Source: an uncultured Lachnospiraceae bacterium | GTDB taxonomy: Bacteria > Bacillota > Clostridia > Lachnospirales > Lachnospiraceae | Assembly (NCBI GenBank): GCA_945868435.1 | Contig: CAMBLG010000002.1 | Location: 174,105-238,104 of the forward strand | Length of the DNA: 64,000 nucleotides | Direction: 5' to 3' | Shown: in pieces, positions 1 through 8,545 of the stretch | How the letters are laid out: each line of letters begins with the position of its first letter | Numbering within the stretch: the stretch's first letter is position 1 | Notes under the pieces: generated by a model | Seen by the model: the letters and a program-made list of their open reading frames with translations, nothing else | Told to the model about the DNA's origin: nothing | Database searches by the model: none | Translations under genes and position numbers: made by a program

Positions 1-640
1 TTCCATTCTCAGCCCATGGTTCCCATGCAAACATTCCCTCAACTTTAATATGGATACCGATAAAAATGAGTAATAAATTAGCACCATCCGAATCTTCTAC
101 ATCGGATGGTGCTAAATCTCTTCATTGTCCACTGGACTATACCTCTCTTTACTTTTCTCTTGTACATTCAACTTCTTCCGTTCTCTATCGTGGCCTTTGG
201 ACTGGCTTTGTATTCGATCAATGATTACTATTCAAAACTCCATCCTGTTCCTCTTCTTATCTTCTGCCACTAGTTTCTTGAATTGAATGTGGTGCTTGGG
301 TTGCTTCTTACCTTAACTTATGTTCCCTTTGGACCGTACCTCCTGTTCTTAAATTTCATCTCGGGATCTTGTCTTTCCCTTTCTTTGTTTTCTCTTGTTT
401 TGTTGTTGAATTTAATATATCACTCAATTATTCTTTTGTCAACATATTTTTTAAAAATATTTTCGCTTTTTTTATTCTATCTTTTTTTATATTTGAATTC
501 CCGTTATTGTCTGACACTTTATGCAAACTTGGGCAATTCTCTTCTGTTGCGTTAAGCGATTAGCCTATTTCCTATATTTGCTATATTTACTCTATTTACT
601 ATTTTTACCTATTTTACAAATCTAGGTGACCATGCAATGC
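1..640. other. Gene-free AT-rich stretch
   Basis: No convincing gene is seen on either strand. Open frames here are short, have no ribosome-binding site and lie in pyrimidine-rich plus-strand DNA (about 240-620). On the minus strand short Lys/Arg-rich frames are cut by stops, which could be the remains of a decayed gene, but no family is recognisable. A 13-bp perfect inverted repeat lies at 79-91/102-114. Confidence 0.5.
79..114. terminator. Perfect 13-bp hairpin, possible terminator
   Basis: TAGCACCATCCGA (79-91) pairs perfectly with TCGGATGGTGCTA (102-114) around a 10-base loop. No clean T-run follows on either strand, so it may be a weak terminator for a gene outside the window. Confidence 0.35.
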
Positions 641-1330
641 GGGTCTGGGAGACGATTTCTTTCTCTGAGACCCGCGGCTTGTCCTATTTTCTCATTTTTC
701 TTTGCCCCAGGTACTGAGCCTCGGGTCTCTGTGAACATTTTTGTCCCTGAGACCCACAATCCGGCCTTATTCTTTATTTTTCCTTGGACCCGATGCTTCA
801 GCTCGGGTCTCTGCGAACATTTTTATCCCTGAGACCCGTGGCTTGTCCTATTTCCTCATTTTTCTTTGGTCTGAGTACTGAGCCTCGGGTCTCTGCGAAC
901 ATTTTTGTCCCTGAGACCCACGGCCGGACCTCATTCTTTATTTTTCCTTGGTCCGGGTGATTCGGCTCGGGTCTCTGCAAACATTTCTGTCCCTGAGACC
1001 CACGGCCGGACCTCATTCTTTATTTTTCTTTGACCCAGGTACTGAGCCTCGGGTCTCTGTGAACATTTTTGTCCCTGAGACCCACAATCCGGCCTTATTC
1101 TTTATTTTTCCTTGGTCTGGGTGATTCGCCTCGGGTCTCTGTGAACATTTTTGTCCCTAAGACCCACAATCCGGCCTTATTCTTCATTTTTCTTTGGCCT
1201 GAGCACTGAGCCTCGGGTCTCTGCGAACATTTTTATCCCTGAGACCCGTGGCCGGACCTCATTCTTTATTTTTCCTTGGACCAGATGCTTCAGCTCGGGT
1301 CTCTGCAAACATTTTTCTTCTCCGAGACCC
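641..1330. repeat. Palindromic tandem array 1: nine units, 82-bp period
   Basis: The motif GGGTCTC starts at 641, 723, 805, 887, 969, 1051, 1133, 1215 and 1297, every interval being exactly 82 bp (the first unit is degenerate). Each GGGTCTC is followed about 20 bases later by GAGACCC, giving a 7-bp hairpin whose loop is close to tgcgaacatttttgtccct. The remaining roughly 50 bases of each unit are similar along the array (ccggccttattctttatttttccttgg-like). Single-base differences are scattered among units. Open frames through the array are by-products of the period and are not called genes. Three related arrays occur at 45923, 49730 and 59747. Confidence 0.93.
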
Positions 1331-1675
1331 GCGACCGCCAAACGGACCAATACATTGTGTGCATTGTGCAGCCTCTTTATATACTATATTACAAACATCT
1401 TTATTAATTTGAATCTCATAGCCTCAAAACTTATAGATTAGAAAATATATGAAAAGCCCCTGCACAGCAATTCTCCTGCCGTACAGAGGCCACACATAAA
1501 ATCAATATCGGATAAACCTATAGTTCTACACGGAACCGAGCAAATGCAATACTCTTTCGCATCGAACGACTATTTCAAAGCATTTGGCCACGCCGTTTCT
1601 ATACCAACGGAAACTGCTTGTTTCTCCATTTTAATGGTATCTTGCTCAGACACCACCAAAATCGTTCAACTCGCT
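1331..1675. other. Intergenic region downstream of the YhfC gene
   Basis: No gene is supported here. The region holds the terminator at 1456-1490. A minus-strand frame of about 20 codons near 1560-1630 has no clear ribosome-binding site and is not called. Confidence 0.5.
1456..1490 (-). terminator. Intrinsic terminator after the YhfC gene
   Basis: On the minus strand GCCTCTGTACGGCA pairs along all 14 positions (with G-T wobbles) with TGCTGTGCAGGGGC around a 7-base loop and is followed by TTTTC. It lies about 190 bases past the stop codon of the protease gene. Confidence 0.7.
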
Positions 1676-2518
1676 TTAGTTCGCGGCTCCCTCATCCACA
1701 ACCGGTGCCTCAGCTTCCACTTCAAATCCTACAACATCCCAATTCTTTCTGCACAAAGATATGGTAAGCGCCACAACCCCCGCGACCAGAACGGCCAGCA
1801 TAACCTCAACCAATACAAGGTTCAGATAATTTGCCGCTATAACCGTGGCAAAGTCTACGCCTGCATGAATTGCAAAGGCCAAAAACCAATAGCGCTTCTT
1901 TCCAAGCTTTACCGCTTGGAATACAAGAACGGACAGTGCAATATGAAGCGTAACAGCAACGATTCTCTCGATTCCGCTGAGGAAAAACTGATAGGATGGC
2001 GTCGTCCACAAGGCGGAAAGCTGTGTAAGTGTAGCCTCCTTTGTAGCCTGATCCAGCGCTCCCAGACTCGCTTCCAACGTTCCCGCATTGATCATAATCG
2101 AGGTTACCAGATTGCTGACACTGGCAAGTCCCACAATAAGAATTGCCTCAATTCCGCCATGTCCCACGCCATACATCAACGCATTGGGAAGATTCAGCTG
2201 CTTTTTCATGGCAAAACGCATTGCCACGAAACGTCCGACTTCTTCAAATAAACCAGCTGCAAGACCTCCATACAGACCATAGATCCATATATTTCCGGTA
2301 ATGCGTTCTCCGCCAACGCCCAAAACGACCGCATGCAGAATCTGCTCCAGTACCATCGCAAACAGGAAAAATGTCGCAGCGCCAATCACCGCCATAGCCA
2401 TCCTCGCCTTCGTCTTCTTGTGTACGACAATCAACAATACCACCGGTAGCGCAATACTGATGCAAAGCGAAAAGATAATTCCCGCAAACGTTCCAGCTCC
2501 AACATGTCCGATTTCCAT
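1676..2518 (-). CDS. YhfC-family intramembrane glutamic protease
   Basis: A 280-residue protein that is almost entirely membrane helices (about seven). It matches the YhfC family (PF10086), related to CPBP/Rce1 intramembrane proteases. The active-site signature is visible as LFEEVGRF in one helix, followed by GVGHGGIEA and a C-terminal HAGVDF. The family is thought to cleave or process membrane-embedded substrates, but its targets are unknown. I start at the ATG giving MEIGHVGAG, which lies about ten bases after AGGGG; the 13 upstream in-frame residues look like leader. It stands alone, with a terminator downstream at 1456. Family call is firm, function is generic. Confidence 0.85.
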   Translation of the reverse strand: MEIGHVGAGTFAGIIFSLCISIALPVVLLIVVHKKTKARMAMAVIGAATFFLFAMVLEQILHAVVLGVGGERITGNIWIYGLYGGLAAGLFEEVGRFVAMRFAMKKQLNLPNALMYGVGHGGIEAILIVGLASVSNLVTSIMINAGTLEASLGALDQATKEATLTQLSALWTTPSYQFFLSGIERIVAVTLHIALSVLVFQAVKLGKKRYWFLAFAIHAGVDFATVIAANYLNLVLVEVMLAVLVAGVVALTISLCRKNWDVVGFEVEAEAPVVDEGAAN

Positions 2519-2647
2519 AACTCCAATCCCCTTTCTTTGAATATCGGCCCTCTGCATCTTCTTTCCGCAGAATTGTCCTACTCATTCTACCATAAGGCAC
2601 ATCACAAACACCGGAAAGATGAATGCATGAACAAATAGAAGATACCT

Positions 2648-2965
2648 TTACTGTACCACATACTTCACCGCAGTGCCATATGCGATTACTTCCGCTGCTC
2701 CGGACATCACCTGGGAGCTGCCGTATTTTACACCGATGACGGCGTCTGCACCCATTTCCTTTGCCTCATCCACCATGCGTTTTACCGCAATCTGGCGCGC
2801 CTCGTTGAGCATCTGGGTATAACCCACGATCTCACCGCCCACCAATGTCTTCATCCCTGCCATAAAATCATGGCCGACATTCTTGGTCTGTACGACCGTT
2901 CCCTTTACAATTCCCAGTGCCTCAATTTCCTGTCCCGGAATGTACTCAATACTTAGAAGCTTCAT
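2648..2965 (-). CDS. YbjQ-family (UPF0145, heavy-metal-binding-like) protein
   Basis: A 105-residue soluble protein of the YbjQ/UPF0145 family (PF01906). It has the normal family length and the conserved late motif AKEMGADAVIGVKYG, where the family forms a small pentameric beta barrel. The physiological role of the family is not established. Its start overlaps the end of the upstream MerR-type gene by 20 bases, so the two are co-transcribed and probably translationally coupled. The pairing suggests a stress or envelope role, but this is inference. Confidence 0.85.
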   Translation of the reverse strand: MKLLSIEYIPGQEIEALGIVKGTVVQTKNVGHDFMAGMKTLVGGEIVGYTQMLNEARQIAVKRMVDEAKEMGADAVIGVKYGSSQVMSGAAEVIAYGTAVKYVVQ

Positions 2966-3587
2966 CCTCTTCTCCTCCTTTGATTTCCTTCATTCTTCCA
3001 ATGATTGCCGCCACAATGCAGATAATCACAATAGCAGGCAGTCCTAACAAAATGATATTGACAATCACCGGGATTTTCTCGATCGTGTTCATCCACGCGA
3101 TGGCAGCGATCGATGCTGCCAGAATAAGAATCATAACAATGCCCGGGATGATGGCCCCCATCAGCTTTTTCCTGCGTCTGTCTGTCTTCTCCACATCCAT
3201 AAAGCTCTTTCCCTCCTTTTCCATGGACTCTACCTGATTCAGATAGTTTTCTGTGTCAAGGTTCTGTAAGGTGACATGACTGGCGATGATCTGCTCGCTG
3301 ATGTCCTGCATTTTCGCCAGGTTCTCTTTCTGGCGCTCCAGTTCATCCAGATGCCGGTCCAGGCAGTCATCCAGATGAATACTTCCCTGGAAAATGCGTT
3401 TGATCTCCTCAATCGGCACACCGAGCTTTCGAAGAAGCTTAATCTGCATCAGTCGGTCGACATCTGCCTGCCCGTATTCCCGGTATCCATTCTCCGCCCG
3501 ATCCGGTGCCAAAAGCCCCTGTTCTTCATAGAAGCGGATATTTTTCTTCGTAATGCCCACCAGCTCTTCCACATATTTGATCTTCAT
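2946..3587 (-). CDS. MerR-family regulator with C-terminal membrane anchor
   Basis: Residues 1-70 form a MerR-type winged helix (KYVEELVGITKKNIRFYEEQGLL, then YREYGQADVDRLMQIKLLRKLG). A coiled dimerisation helix follows to about residue 125. The rest is unusual: residues about 140-205 contain two hydrophobic helices (GAIIPGIVMILILAASIAAIAW and VNIILLGLPAIVIICIVAAI) instead of a ligand domain, so the regulator is predicted to sit in the membrane. It overlaps the YbjQ gene by 20 bases. The effector is unknown; the DNA-binding fold is clear. Confidence 0.88.
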   Translation of the reverse strand: MKIKYVEELVGITKKNIRFYEEQGLLAPDRAENGYREYGQADVDRLMQIKLLRKLGVPIEEIKRIFQGSIHLDDCLDRHLDELERQKENLAKMQDISEQIIASHVTLQNLDTENYLNQVESMEKEGKSFMDVEKTDRRRKKLMGAIIPGIVMILILAASIAAIAWMNTIEKIPVIVNIILLGLPAIVIICIVAAIIGRMKEIKGGEEDEASKY

Positions 3588-3731
3588 ATCAATGTCACGA
3601 TTCCTTTCCCCTTTTCACTCCTACGGCCCTTTTATACAGCTTCCACAAGGTGGAAGGTCAAGCTTTTTCTCACATTTCGTGTAACTCCATACATATAATT
3701 ATAGAGGATTTCTCCAATAAAAGATAGCGCG

Positions 3732-3764
3732 AAAAAAGAGCCGCCATGGATAATGACGGCTCTC
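3732..3764 (-). terminator. Intrinsic terminator of tyrS
   Basis: On the minus strand AGAGCCGTCAT and ATGGCGGCTCT form an 11-bp stem with a 5-base loop, followed directly by TTTTTT. It lies ten bases past the tyrS stop codon. Confidence 0.88.
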
Positions 3765-3774
3765 CCAATTGTTT

Positions 3775-5001
3775 CTATTTTGCAACGACCTTGGCAAACT
3801 TCTTTTTGCCGCGCTTTACGACCTTGCCATCACCGGCAAAATCATCCAGCTTGTAGCTTACCGCAATGTCAGTCACCTTGTCTCCATCTACCGTAACACC
3901 TCCCTGCTGTACTGCACGGCGTGCCTCGGAACGGCTCTCACACAGACCTGCCTTCACCAGAACGGCCATGATATCCATGTCGCGCTCCGCGAAATCCTCT
4001 GCGGTCACTTCTACAGTCGGCATGTTGGCAGAATCACCGGAACCGGAGAACAGTGCATGGGAAGCTTCCTTCGCTTTCTCGGCCTCCTCCTCTCCATGAA
4101 CCAGCTTCGTAAGCTCGTATGCCAGGATTTCCTTCGCCTCGTTGAGCTGTGCGCCCTCCCAGCTATCCATCTTCTCAATTTCTTCCAGTGGGAGGAAGGT
4201 TAACATACGAATGCATTTTAACACATCTGCGTCAGCCACATTTCTCCAGTACTGGAAAAACTCGAATGGTGAAGTCTTGTTGGGATCAAGCCATACTGCA
4301 TTGCCTGCTGTCTTTCCCATCTTATTGCCTTGCGAATCTGTGAGCAGTGTAATCGTCATGGCGTGGGCATCTTTGCCCAGCTTGCGGCGGATCAACTCCG
4401 TTCCACCAAGCATATTGCTCCACTGGTCATCCCCACCAAACTGCATGTTACAGCCGTATTTCTGAAACAGCATATAGAAATCGTAGCTCTGCATGATCAT
4501 GTAATTGAATTCGAGGAAGCTCAAGCCTTTCTCCATACGCTGCTTATAGCACTCCGCTCTAAGCATATTGTTGACGCTAAAGCATGCACCGACTTCTCTG
4601 AGCAGTTCCACATAGTTCAGCTTCAACAACCAGTCCGCATTGTTGACCATCATTGCTTTACCCTCACCAAAATCGATGAACCTCTCCATCTGCTGCTTGA
4701 AGCATTCAGCATTATGATCGATGTCTTCTCTTGTCAGCATCTTACGCATATCCGTCCTGCCGGAAGGATCGCCAATCATCGTGGTACCCCCACCAATCAG
4801 GGCGATCGGCTTGTTTCCAGCCATCTGTAGACGCTTCATCAGTGTCAATGCCATGAAATGTCCCGCTGTCAACGAATCCGCAGTACAATCAAAGCCGATG
4901 TAAAACGTGGCCTTTCCCTCGTTAATCATGTTCTTGATTTCTTCCTCATTGGTTACCTGTGCGATCAGTCCGCGGGCAACCAGTTCATCATATAAAGTCA
5001 T
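3775..5001 (-). CDS. tyrS: Tyrosyl-tRNA synthetase
   Basis: A 408-residue class I aminoacyl-tRNA synthetase that charges tRNA-Tyr. The HIGH-like signature is seen in TAGHFMALT, the tyrosine pocket in YDFYML and GGDDQWSN, and the KMSKS-like loop in NKMGKTAGNAVW. Residues about 340-408 are a C-terminal S4-like RNA-binding domain (GLCESRSEARRAVQQGGVTVDG). The start is the ATG giving MTLYDELVARG after AGGAGG; the longer open frame upstream merely reads through the T-box. Expression is controlled by the tyrosine T-box at 5036-5362, and a terminator follows at 3732-3764. Confidence 0.97.
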   Translation of the reverse strand: MTLYDELVARGLIAQVTNEEEIKNMINEGKATFYIGFDCTADSLTAGHFMALTLMKRLQMAGNKPIALIGGGTTMIGDPSGRTDMRKMLTREDIDHNAECFKQQMERFIDFGEGKAMMVNNADWLLKLNYVELLREVGACFSVNNMLRAECYKQRMEKGLSFLEFNYMIMQSYDFYMLFQKYGCNMQFGGDDQWSNMLGGTELIRRKLGKDAHAMTITLLTDSQGNKMGKTAGNAVWLDPNKTSPFEFFQYWRNVADADVLKCIRMLTFLPLEEIEKMDSWEGAQLNEAKEILAYELTKLVHGEEEAEKAKEASHALFSGSGDSANMPTVEVTAEDFAERDMDIMAVLVKAGLCESRSEARRAVQQGGVTVDGDKVTDIAVSYKLDDFAGDGKVVKRGKKKFAKVVAK

Positions 5002-5035
5002 AATAAATCCTCCTGTTCTTTTTGAAGAAAAACAA

Positions 5036-5362
5036 ACCCCCCGTCCTGCATAAGGACGAGGGGGGATATCTCGTGTTACCACCTTAATTCGCACACCGCT
5101 CGCGCGATGCACCTCCGAGAGAGTCCGATAACTCTCCAGCCGCTATAACGTGCGCCACTCCGTTGCCGCCTACTAAAATTCCTTCGTTCGGAGCAAAGCT
5201 CGGGGATGTATTCCCTGTAATGCATCTTCGATGCATTACCCTGCCTACAGTGCTTCTGCACCACCTGAATCTGCTTCCCACGCACCTCTCATCAACCGGT
5301 TACTTTCTGTCTGTTCCACAAATTGGTACTTGTTCCCGTCACAGCCTGTGTCTGCTTCAATT
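5036..5362 (-). promoter_or_regulatory. T-box leader of tyrS
   Basis: On the minus strand the conserved T-box sequence AATTAAGGTGGTAACACG (5070-5089) is followed by a GC-rich terminator stem (CCCCCCTCGTCC with GGACGGGGGG, 5037-5067) and a T-rich tail, then the tyrS ribosome site. Upstream lie an AGTA-containing stem I start (GGGAACAAGTACC) and several nested hairpins, about 325 bases in all, normal for a T-box. Uncharged tRNA-Tyr should pair with the specifier and stabilise the antiterminator. I could not assign the specifier codon with certainty. Confidence 0.93.
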
Positions 5363-5368
5363 GAACCT

Positions 5369-5398
5369 ATTATATCCACGAAAACCGCGATTTGTCAA
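5369..5398 (-). promoter_or_regulatory. Sigma-A promoter of the tyrS T-box leader
   Basis: On the minus strand TTGACA (5393-5398) and TATAAT (5369-5374) are separated by 18 bases, which puts the transcript start near 5362, at the beginning of the T-box. Confidence 0.85.
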
Positions 5399-5470
5399 CT
5401 GAAAAATCCCTATTCAGAGGATTCTGCGCAACAATTCTGCTACGCCCCGGCAACACCAGTCACTTCCATA

Positions 5471-6265
5471 CTATCCGAGGATTGCCTTATCGTTGGCAAA
5501 CTCCTCACCGCTCTCCTCCTCAAACTTGTGAAGTAGCTCGGCAACGGTAAGCTTTTTTTTCTCCTCACCGCGAATGTCCAGAATAATCCGACCATCCATC
5601 ATCATAATCAGACGATTGCCATGCGCGATGGCATCCTTCATGTTGTGGGTGATCATCAGTGTGGTCAAATGGTCGCGGTTGACGATCATATCCGTAGTCT
5701 CCAGCACCTTGGCTGCAGTCTTCGGATCCAGAGCAGCCGTATGCTCATCCAGAAGCAAAAGCTTCGGTTTTTTCAAGGTAGCCATAAGAAGCGTAAGCGC
5801 CTGACGCTGTCCACCGGACAACAGACCAACCTTGGAGGTCATTCGGTCCTCCAGACCAAGCCCCAGTGTGGCCAGCATCTCACGATACTGCTGCCGTTCT
5901 TTCTCCTTAATCCCCTTGCGCAGAGTCCGGCTTTCGCCGCGGCGCATGGCAAGGGCCAGATTCTCCTCAATCTCCATGGTCGCCGCTGTTCCGGTCATCG
6001 GATCCTGGAATACGCGGCCGAGGAATTTGGCGCGCTTGTACTCCGGCAGCTTTGTGACATCAATTCCATCAATCACAATAGAGCCGTTGTCCACCGGCCA
6101 TGTGCCCGCGATCGCGTTCAACATGGTAGACTTTCCCGCACCGTTTCCACCGATTACCGTAACAAAATCTCCGTCTTCAAGCGTCAGCGACAGATTACGT
6201 AAAGCCGTCTTCTCATTGACGGTTCCCACATTGAAGGTCTTATAAATATTGTTCATCTGTAACAT
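5471..6265 (-). CDS. ABC importer ATPase, TrpXYZ-like system 1
   Basis: A 264-residue ATPase with Walker A GGNGAGKST (about residue 39), signature LLSGGQRQAL, Walker B LLLLDEHTAALD and a switch histidine in MITHN. It resembles the ATPase of the two-membrane-component, periplasmic-binding-protein type importers called TrpXYZ (PF04392-linked), which are thought to import aromatic amino acids or related compounds. It is the last gene of a three-gene operon with the permease (one base upstream) and binding protein. A paralogous system lies at 32137-35007. The substrate cannot be read from sequence. Confidence 0.92.
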   Translation of the reverse strand: MLQMNNIYKTFNVGTVNEKTALRNLSLTLEDGDFVTVIGGNGAGKSTMLNAIAGTWPVDNGSIVIDGIDVTKLPEYKRAKFLGRVFQDPMTGTAATMEIEENLALAMRRGESRTLRKGIKEKERQQYREMLATLGLGLEDRMTSKVGLLSGGQRQALTLLMATLKKPKLLLLDEHTAALDPKTAAKVLETTDMIVNRDHLTTLMITHNMKDAIAHGNRLIMMMDGRIILDIRGEEKKKLTVAELLHKFEEESGEEFANDKAILG

Positions 6266-6266
6266 A

Positions 6267-7199
6267 TTATTCGTCCTCCTTTGCAGTCTCGCCTATCTTT
6301 TTGGGCTTGTTGAAATAACGGCCTTTCCAATACGGAACTGCGAGGAATATCGCAACCACAAGCGCCTGGAACAGCTTCAACAGGTTTGTGTCCACACCGA
6401 ACCAGATAACAATCTGGAGAACGATGAAATAAATAACTCCACCCAAAGCCACTGCCAGCAGTTTTGTGGCAAAATTCTTGAAGATTCTTCCAAAAATCGC
6501 CTCACCAATGATAACGGCTGCAAGACCGATTACAATGGCGCCTTTTCCCATGTTGATATCGGCAAATCCCTGATACTGTCCCAACAATGCACTTGCAAGT
6601 GAGACAAGTCCATTGGAAATCATAAGTCCAAGCACCTTGTTAAAGTTGGTGTTAATTCCCTGAGCTCTGGCCATGTTCTCGTTACAGCCGGTGGCACGAA
6701 TACTGCTTCCCAGCTCTGTTCCGAAGAACCAGTATAAGATTGCGATAATCACCAGGATAAACAATACAATGACCAAAATAGTATTCTTGTCCTGAATGGC
6801 ATTCTTGACATACCGGAGTGATACCAACAGGTCGTACTTATCCACGTTGATGGCCTGATTGGACTTTCCCATGATTTTCAAGTTGACTCCCCACAGGCCC
6901 AGCTGTGTCAAAATACCTGCAAGAATCGCCGGGATCCCCATAACGGTATGGAAAATTCCGGTGGCAAGTCCCACCAGCATTCCGGCAATGGTCGCCACAA
7001 GCATAGCGGTCCACACATTGGCTCCGCCCTGCATCATCATAATGCAGACGGCTGCACCGGTACACATTGTGCCATCCACCGACAAGTCCGCAATATCCAA
7101 AATACGAAAGGTGATGTACACACCGATCGCCATAATTCCCCAAATAAGCCCCTGCGCCACTGCTCCCGGCAAAGCGACTATCAAGTTGCTAATATCCAT
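6267..7199 (-). CDS. ABC importer permease, TrpXYZ-like system 1
   Basis: A 310-residue membrane protein with eight to ten helices of the BPD_transp_2 type (branched-chain amino acid/ribose-like permeases). The conserved early segment ITFRILDIADLSVDGT and the later IRATGCNENMARAQGI, where coupling to the ATPase is expected, are visible. The gene sits between the binding-protein and ATPase genes, with intervals of 21 and 1 bases, so the three form an operon. It forms the membrane channel. Confidence 0.92.
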   Translation of the reverse strand: MDISNLIVALPGAVAQGLIWGIMAIGVYITFRILDIADLSVDGTMCTGAAVCIMMMQGGANVWTAMLVATIAGMLVGLATGIFHTVMGIPAILAGILTQLGLWGVNLKIMGKSNQAINVDKYDLLVSLRYVKNAIQDKNTILVIVLFILVIIAILYWFFGTELGSSIRATGCNENMARAQGINTNFNKVLGLMISNGLVSLASALLGQYQGFADINMGKGAIVIGLAAVIIGEAIFGRIFKNFATKLLAVALGGVIYFIVLQIVIWFGVDTNLLKLFQALVVAIFLAVPYWKGRYFNKPKKIGETAKEDE

Positions 7200-7220
7200 G
7201 ATTTCCTCCCCGAGTTCTGC

Positions 7221-8198
7221 TTACTCGATTGCTTCATAACCTTCAGGAACTGCGATACCAAGTTCGTCACAGATGTCCTTATTGTACTTCTTTACAAAGT
7301 TCGGTGCGTACTCGATTGGCATCTCCTCAATCTTTGACTCGCCTTTCAGGATCTTAGCTGCCATCTTACCGGTTGCCACACCAAGATCATAGTAGCTGAT
7401 GGAAAGTGTTGCCACACCACAGCCTGCACAGATTCCCTCTTCTCCTGCTACAACCGGAACCTTCGCCGGCATGCAGACATTACGGATGATCTCTGTGTTG
7501 TTGGCACATGTATTGTCTGTCGGAACATAGATCACATCACTGTTTTCTGCTGCCTGCGTCACAACTGCAGACAGATCATTAGAATCGGAAAATGCGTAGT
7601 ACTCGCAGGTATATCCCTTCTCCTCCAGGAAGCCCTTTACGGTATCAACCTGATACTGAGAATTAGCCTCTGCAGAGCAGTACAGTAAACCGATATTCTT
7701 TGCATCCGGAAACAGCTCCTGAACCATGTCAGCCTGTCCATCCAGCGGAGCAAGATCGGAAGTTCCGGAAATATTCTTTCCAACAGTACCGTTAAAGTCG
7801 TCAATCTCCAGTGCAACACCATACTCCGTTACAGAAGTTCCGAGAATCGGAATTGTGTCTGTACCTGCTGCAGCAGCCTGCAGTGCAGGAGTTGCATTTG
7901 CAAGAATCAAATCTACATTGGCAGATACAAATCCATTCACGATGGTGGCACAGGTATTCGGATCGTTCTGTGCGTTCTGCTCGTCAAATGTCACATTCTC
8001 CTCACCCAGTTCCTCAACCAGCGCATCCTTAAAGCCCTGTGTTGCTGCATCCAGCGCGTCATGCTGTACCAGCTGGCAGATACCTACCGTATACTTGCCG
8101 TCGGATCCTGAACCAGATCCTGAATCTGAGGAACCACAGGCTCCAAGGGAAAGAACCATTGCTGTTGCCATAAGAACAGATAAAATTTTCTTTTTCAT
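7221..8198 (-). CDS. ABC importer substrate-binding lipoprotein, TrpX-like system 1
   Basis: A 325-residue lipoprotein of the ABC substrate-binding family PF04392 (TrpX-like). The N-terminus is MKKKILSVLMATAMVLSL followed by the lipobox GAC, then a Gly/Ser linker and the mature domain starting KYTVGICQLVQHDALDAA. I start at the ATG eight bases after AGGAGA; 16 upstream in-frame codons are rejected. It should bind the solute at the cell surface and pass it to the permease encoded next. A strong promoter lies at 8276-8304. Confidence 0.93.
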   Translation of the reverse strand: MKKKILSVLMATAMVLSLGACGSSDSGSGSGSDGKYTVGICQLVQHDALDAATQGFKDALVEELGEENVTFDEQNAQNDPNTCATIVNGFVSANVDLILANATPALQAAAAGTDTIPILGTSVTEYGVALEIDDFNGTVGKNISGTSDLAPLDGQADMVQELFPDAKNIGLLYCSAEANSQYQVDTVKGFLEEKGYTCEYYAFSDSNDLSAVVTQAAENSDVIYVPTDNTCANNTEIIRNVCMPAKVPVVAGEEGICAGCGVATLSISYYDLGVATGKMAAKILKGESKIEEMPIEYAPNFVKKYNKDICDELGIAVPEGYEAIE

Positions 8199-8275
8199 AA
8201 TTTTTCTCCTTTTCTTTTTCCTAAACCGCTCATACCAACGCTTCAACGCGTTGCAGAGTTAACACTGTAATAAAA

Positions 8276-8304
8276 ATTAAACCATGTTTATAGGGAAATG
8301 TCAA
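8276..8304 (-). promoter_or_regulatory. Sigma-A promoter of ABC system 1
   Basis: On the minus strand TTGACA (8299-8304), a 17-base spacer and TTTAAT (8276-8281) precede the binding-protein gene by about 80 bases. No T-box or riboswitch is seen in the leader. Confidence 0.8.
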
Positions 8305-8446
8305 GGAAACGTAAACTGCATATATTTTTCCATACTTTTTTGTCAATAGATGTACGCAAATTAGTACACAAAAATGCGTCTGAATTGTTCACAAACTTTC
8401 CCGAATTTTTTTATAAGATTCGTGCATTGACCGGTCGCAGTTATAC

Positions 8447-8464
8447 ATGTTAATGTTTTAACGA
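8447..8464 (+). promoter_or_regulatory. Candidate Rex operator before the alcohol dehydrogenase gene
   Basis: ATGTTAATGTTTTAACGA fits the clostridial Rex consensus TTGTTAA-N4-TTAACAA at most positions. Rex represses fermentative dehydrogenases when NADH is low, and the next gene is such an enzyme. The assignment is by motif and context only. Confidence 0.5.
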
Positions 8465-8545
8465 GTAGGGGACTTGGGGGTATTTGGGGGAAAACAATAC
8501 TTCCACAACTTATATTATATTACTGAAAACTAGGAGGATATTACA

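Noticed and set aside
641..1330. CRISPR array
   Set aside because: The interval is regular, but the segments between palindromes are alike rather than unique, the repeats are too long and too varied, and no cas gene is near.
283..1441. Several open frames on both strands in the first 1.4 kb
   Set aside because: They lie in pyrimidine-rich DNA or follow the 82-bp repeat, have no ribosome site and resemble no protein.
1544..2251. A 235-codon plus-strand frame
   Set aside because: It runs opposite the YhfC protease gene, which has clear motifs and membrane helices; the plus frame has random composition.
8199..8545. T-box or riboswitch before ABC system 1
   Set aside because: No AGGTGG-type T-box sequence, no terminator hairpin and no known aptamer are seen in the leader.
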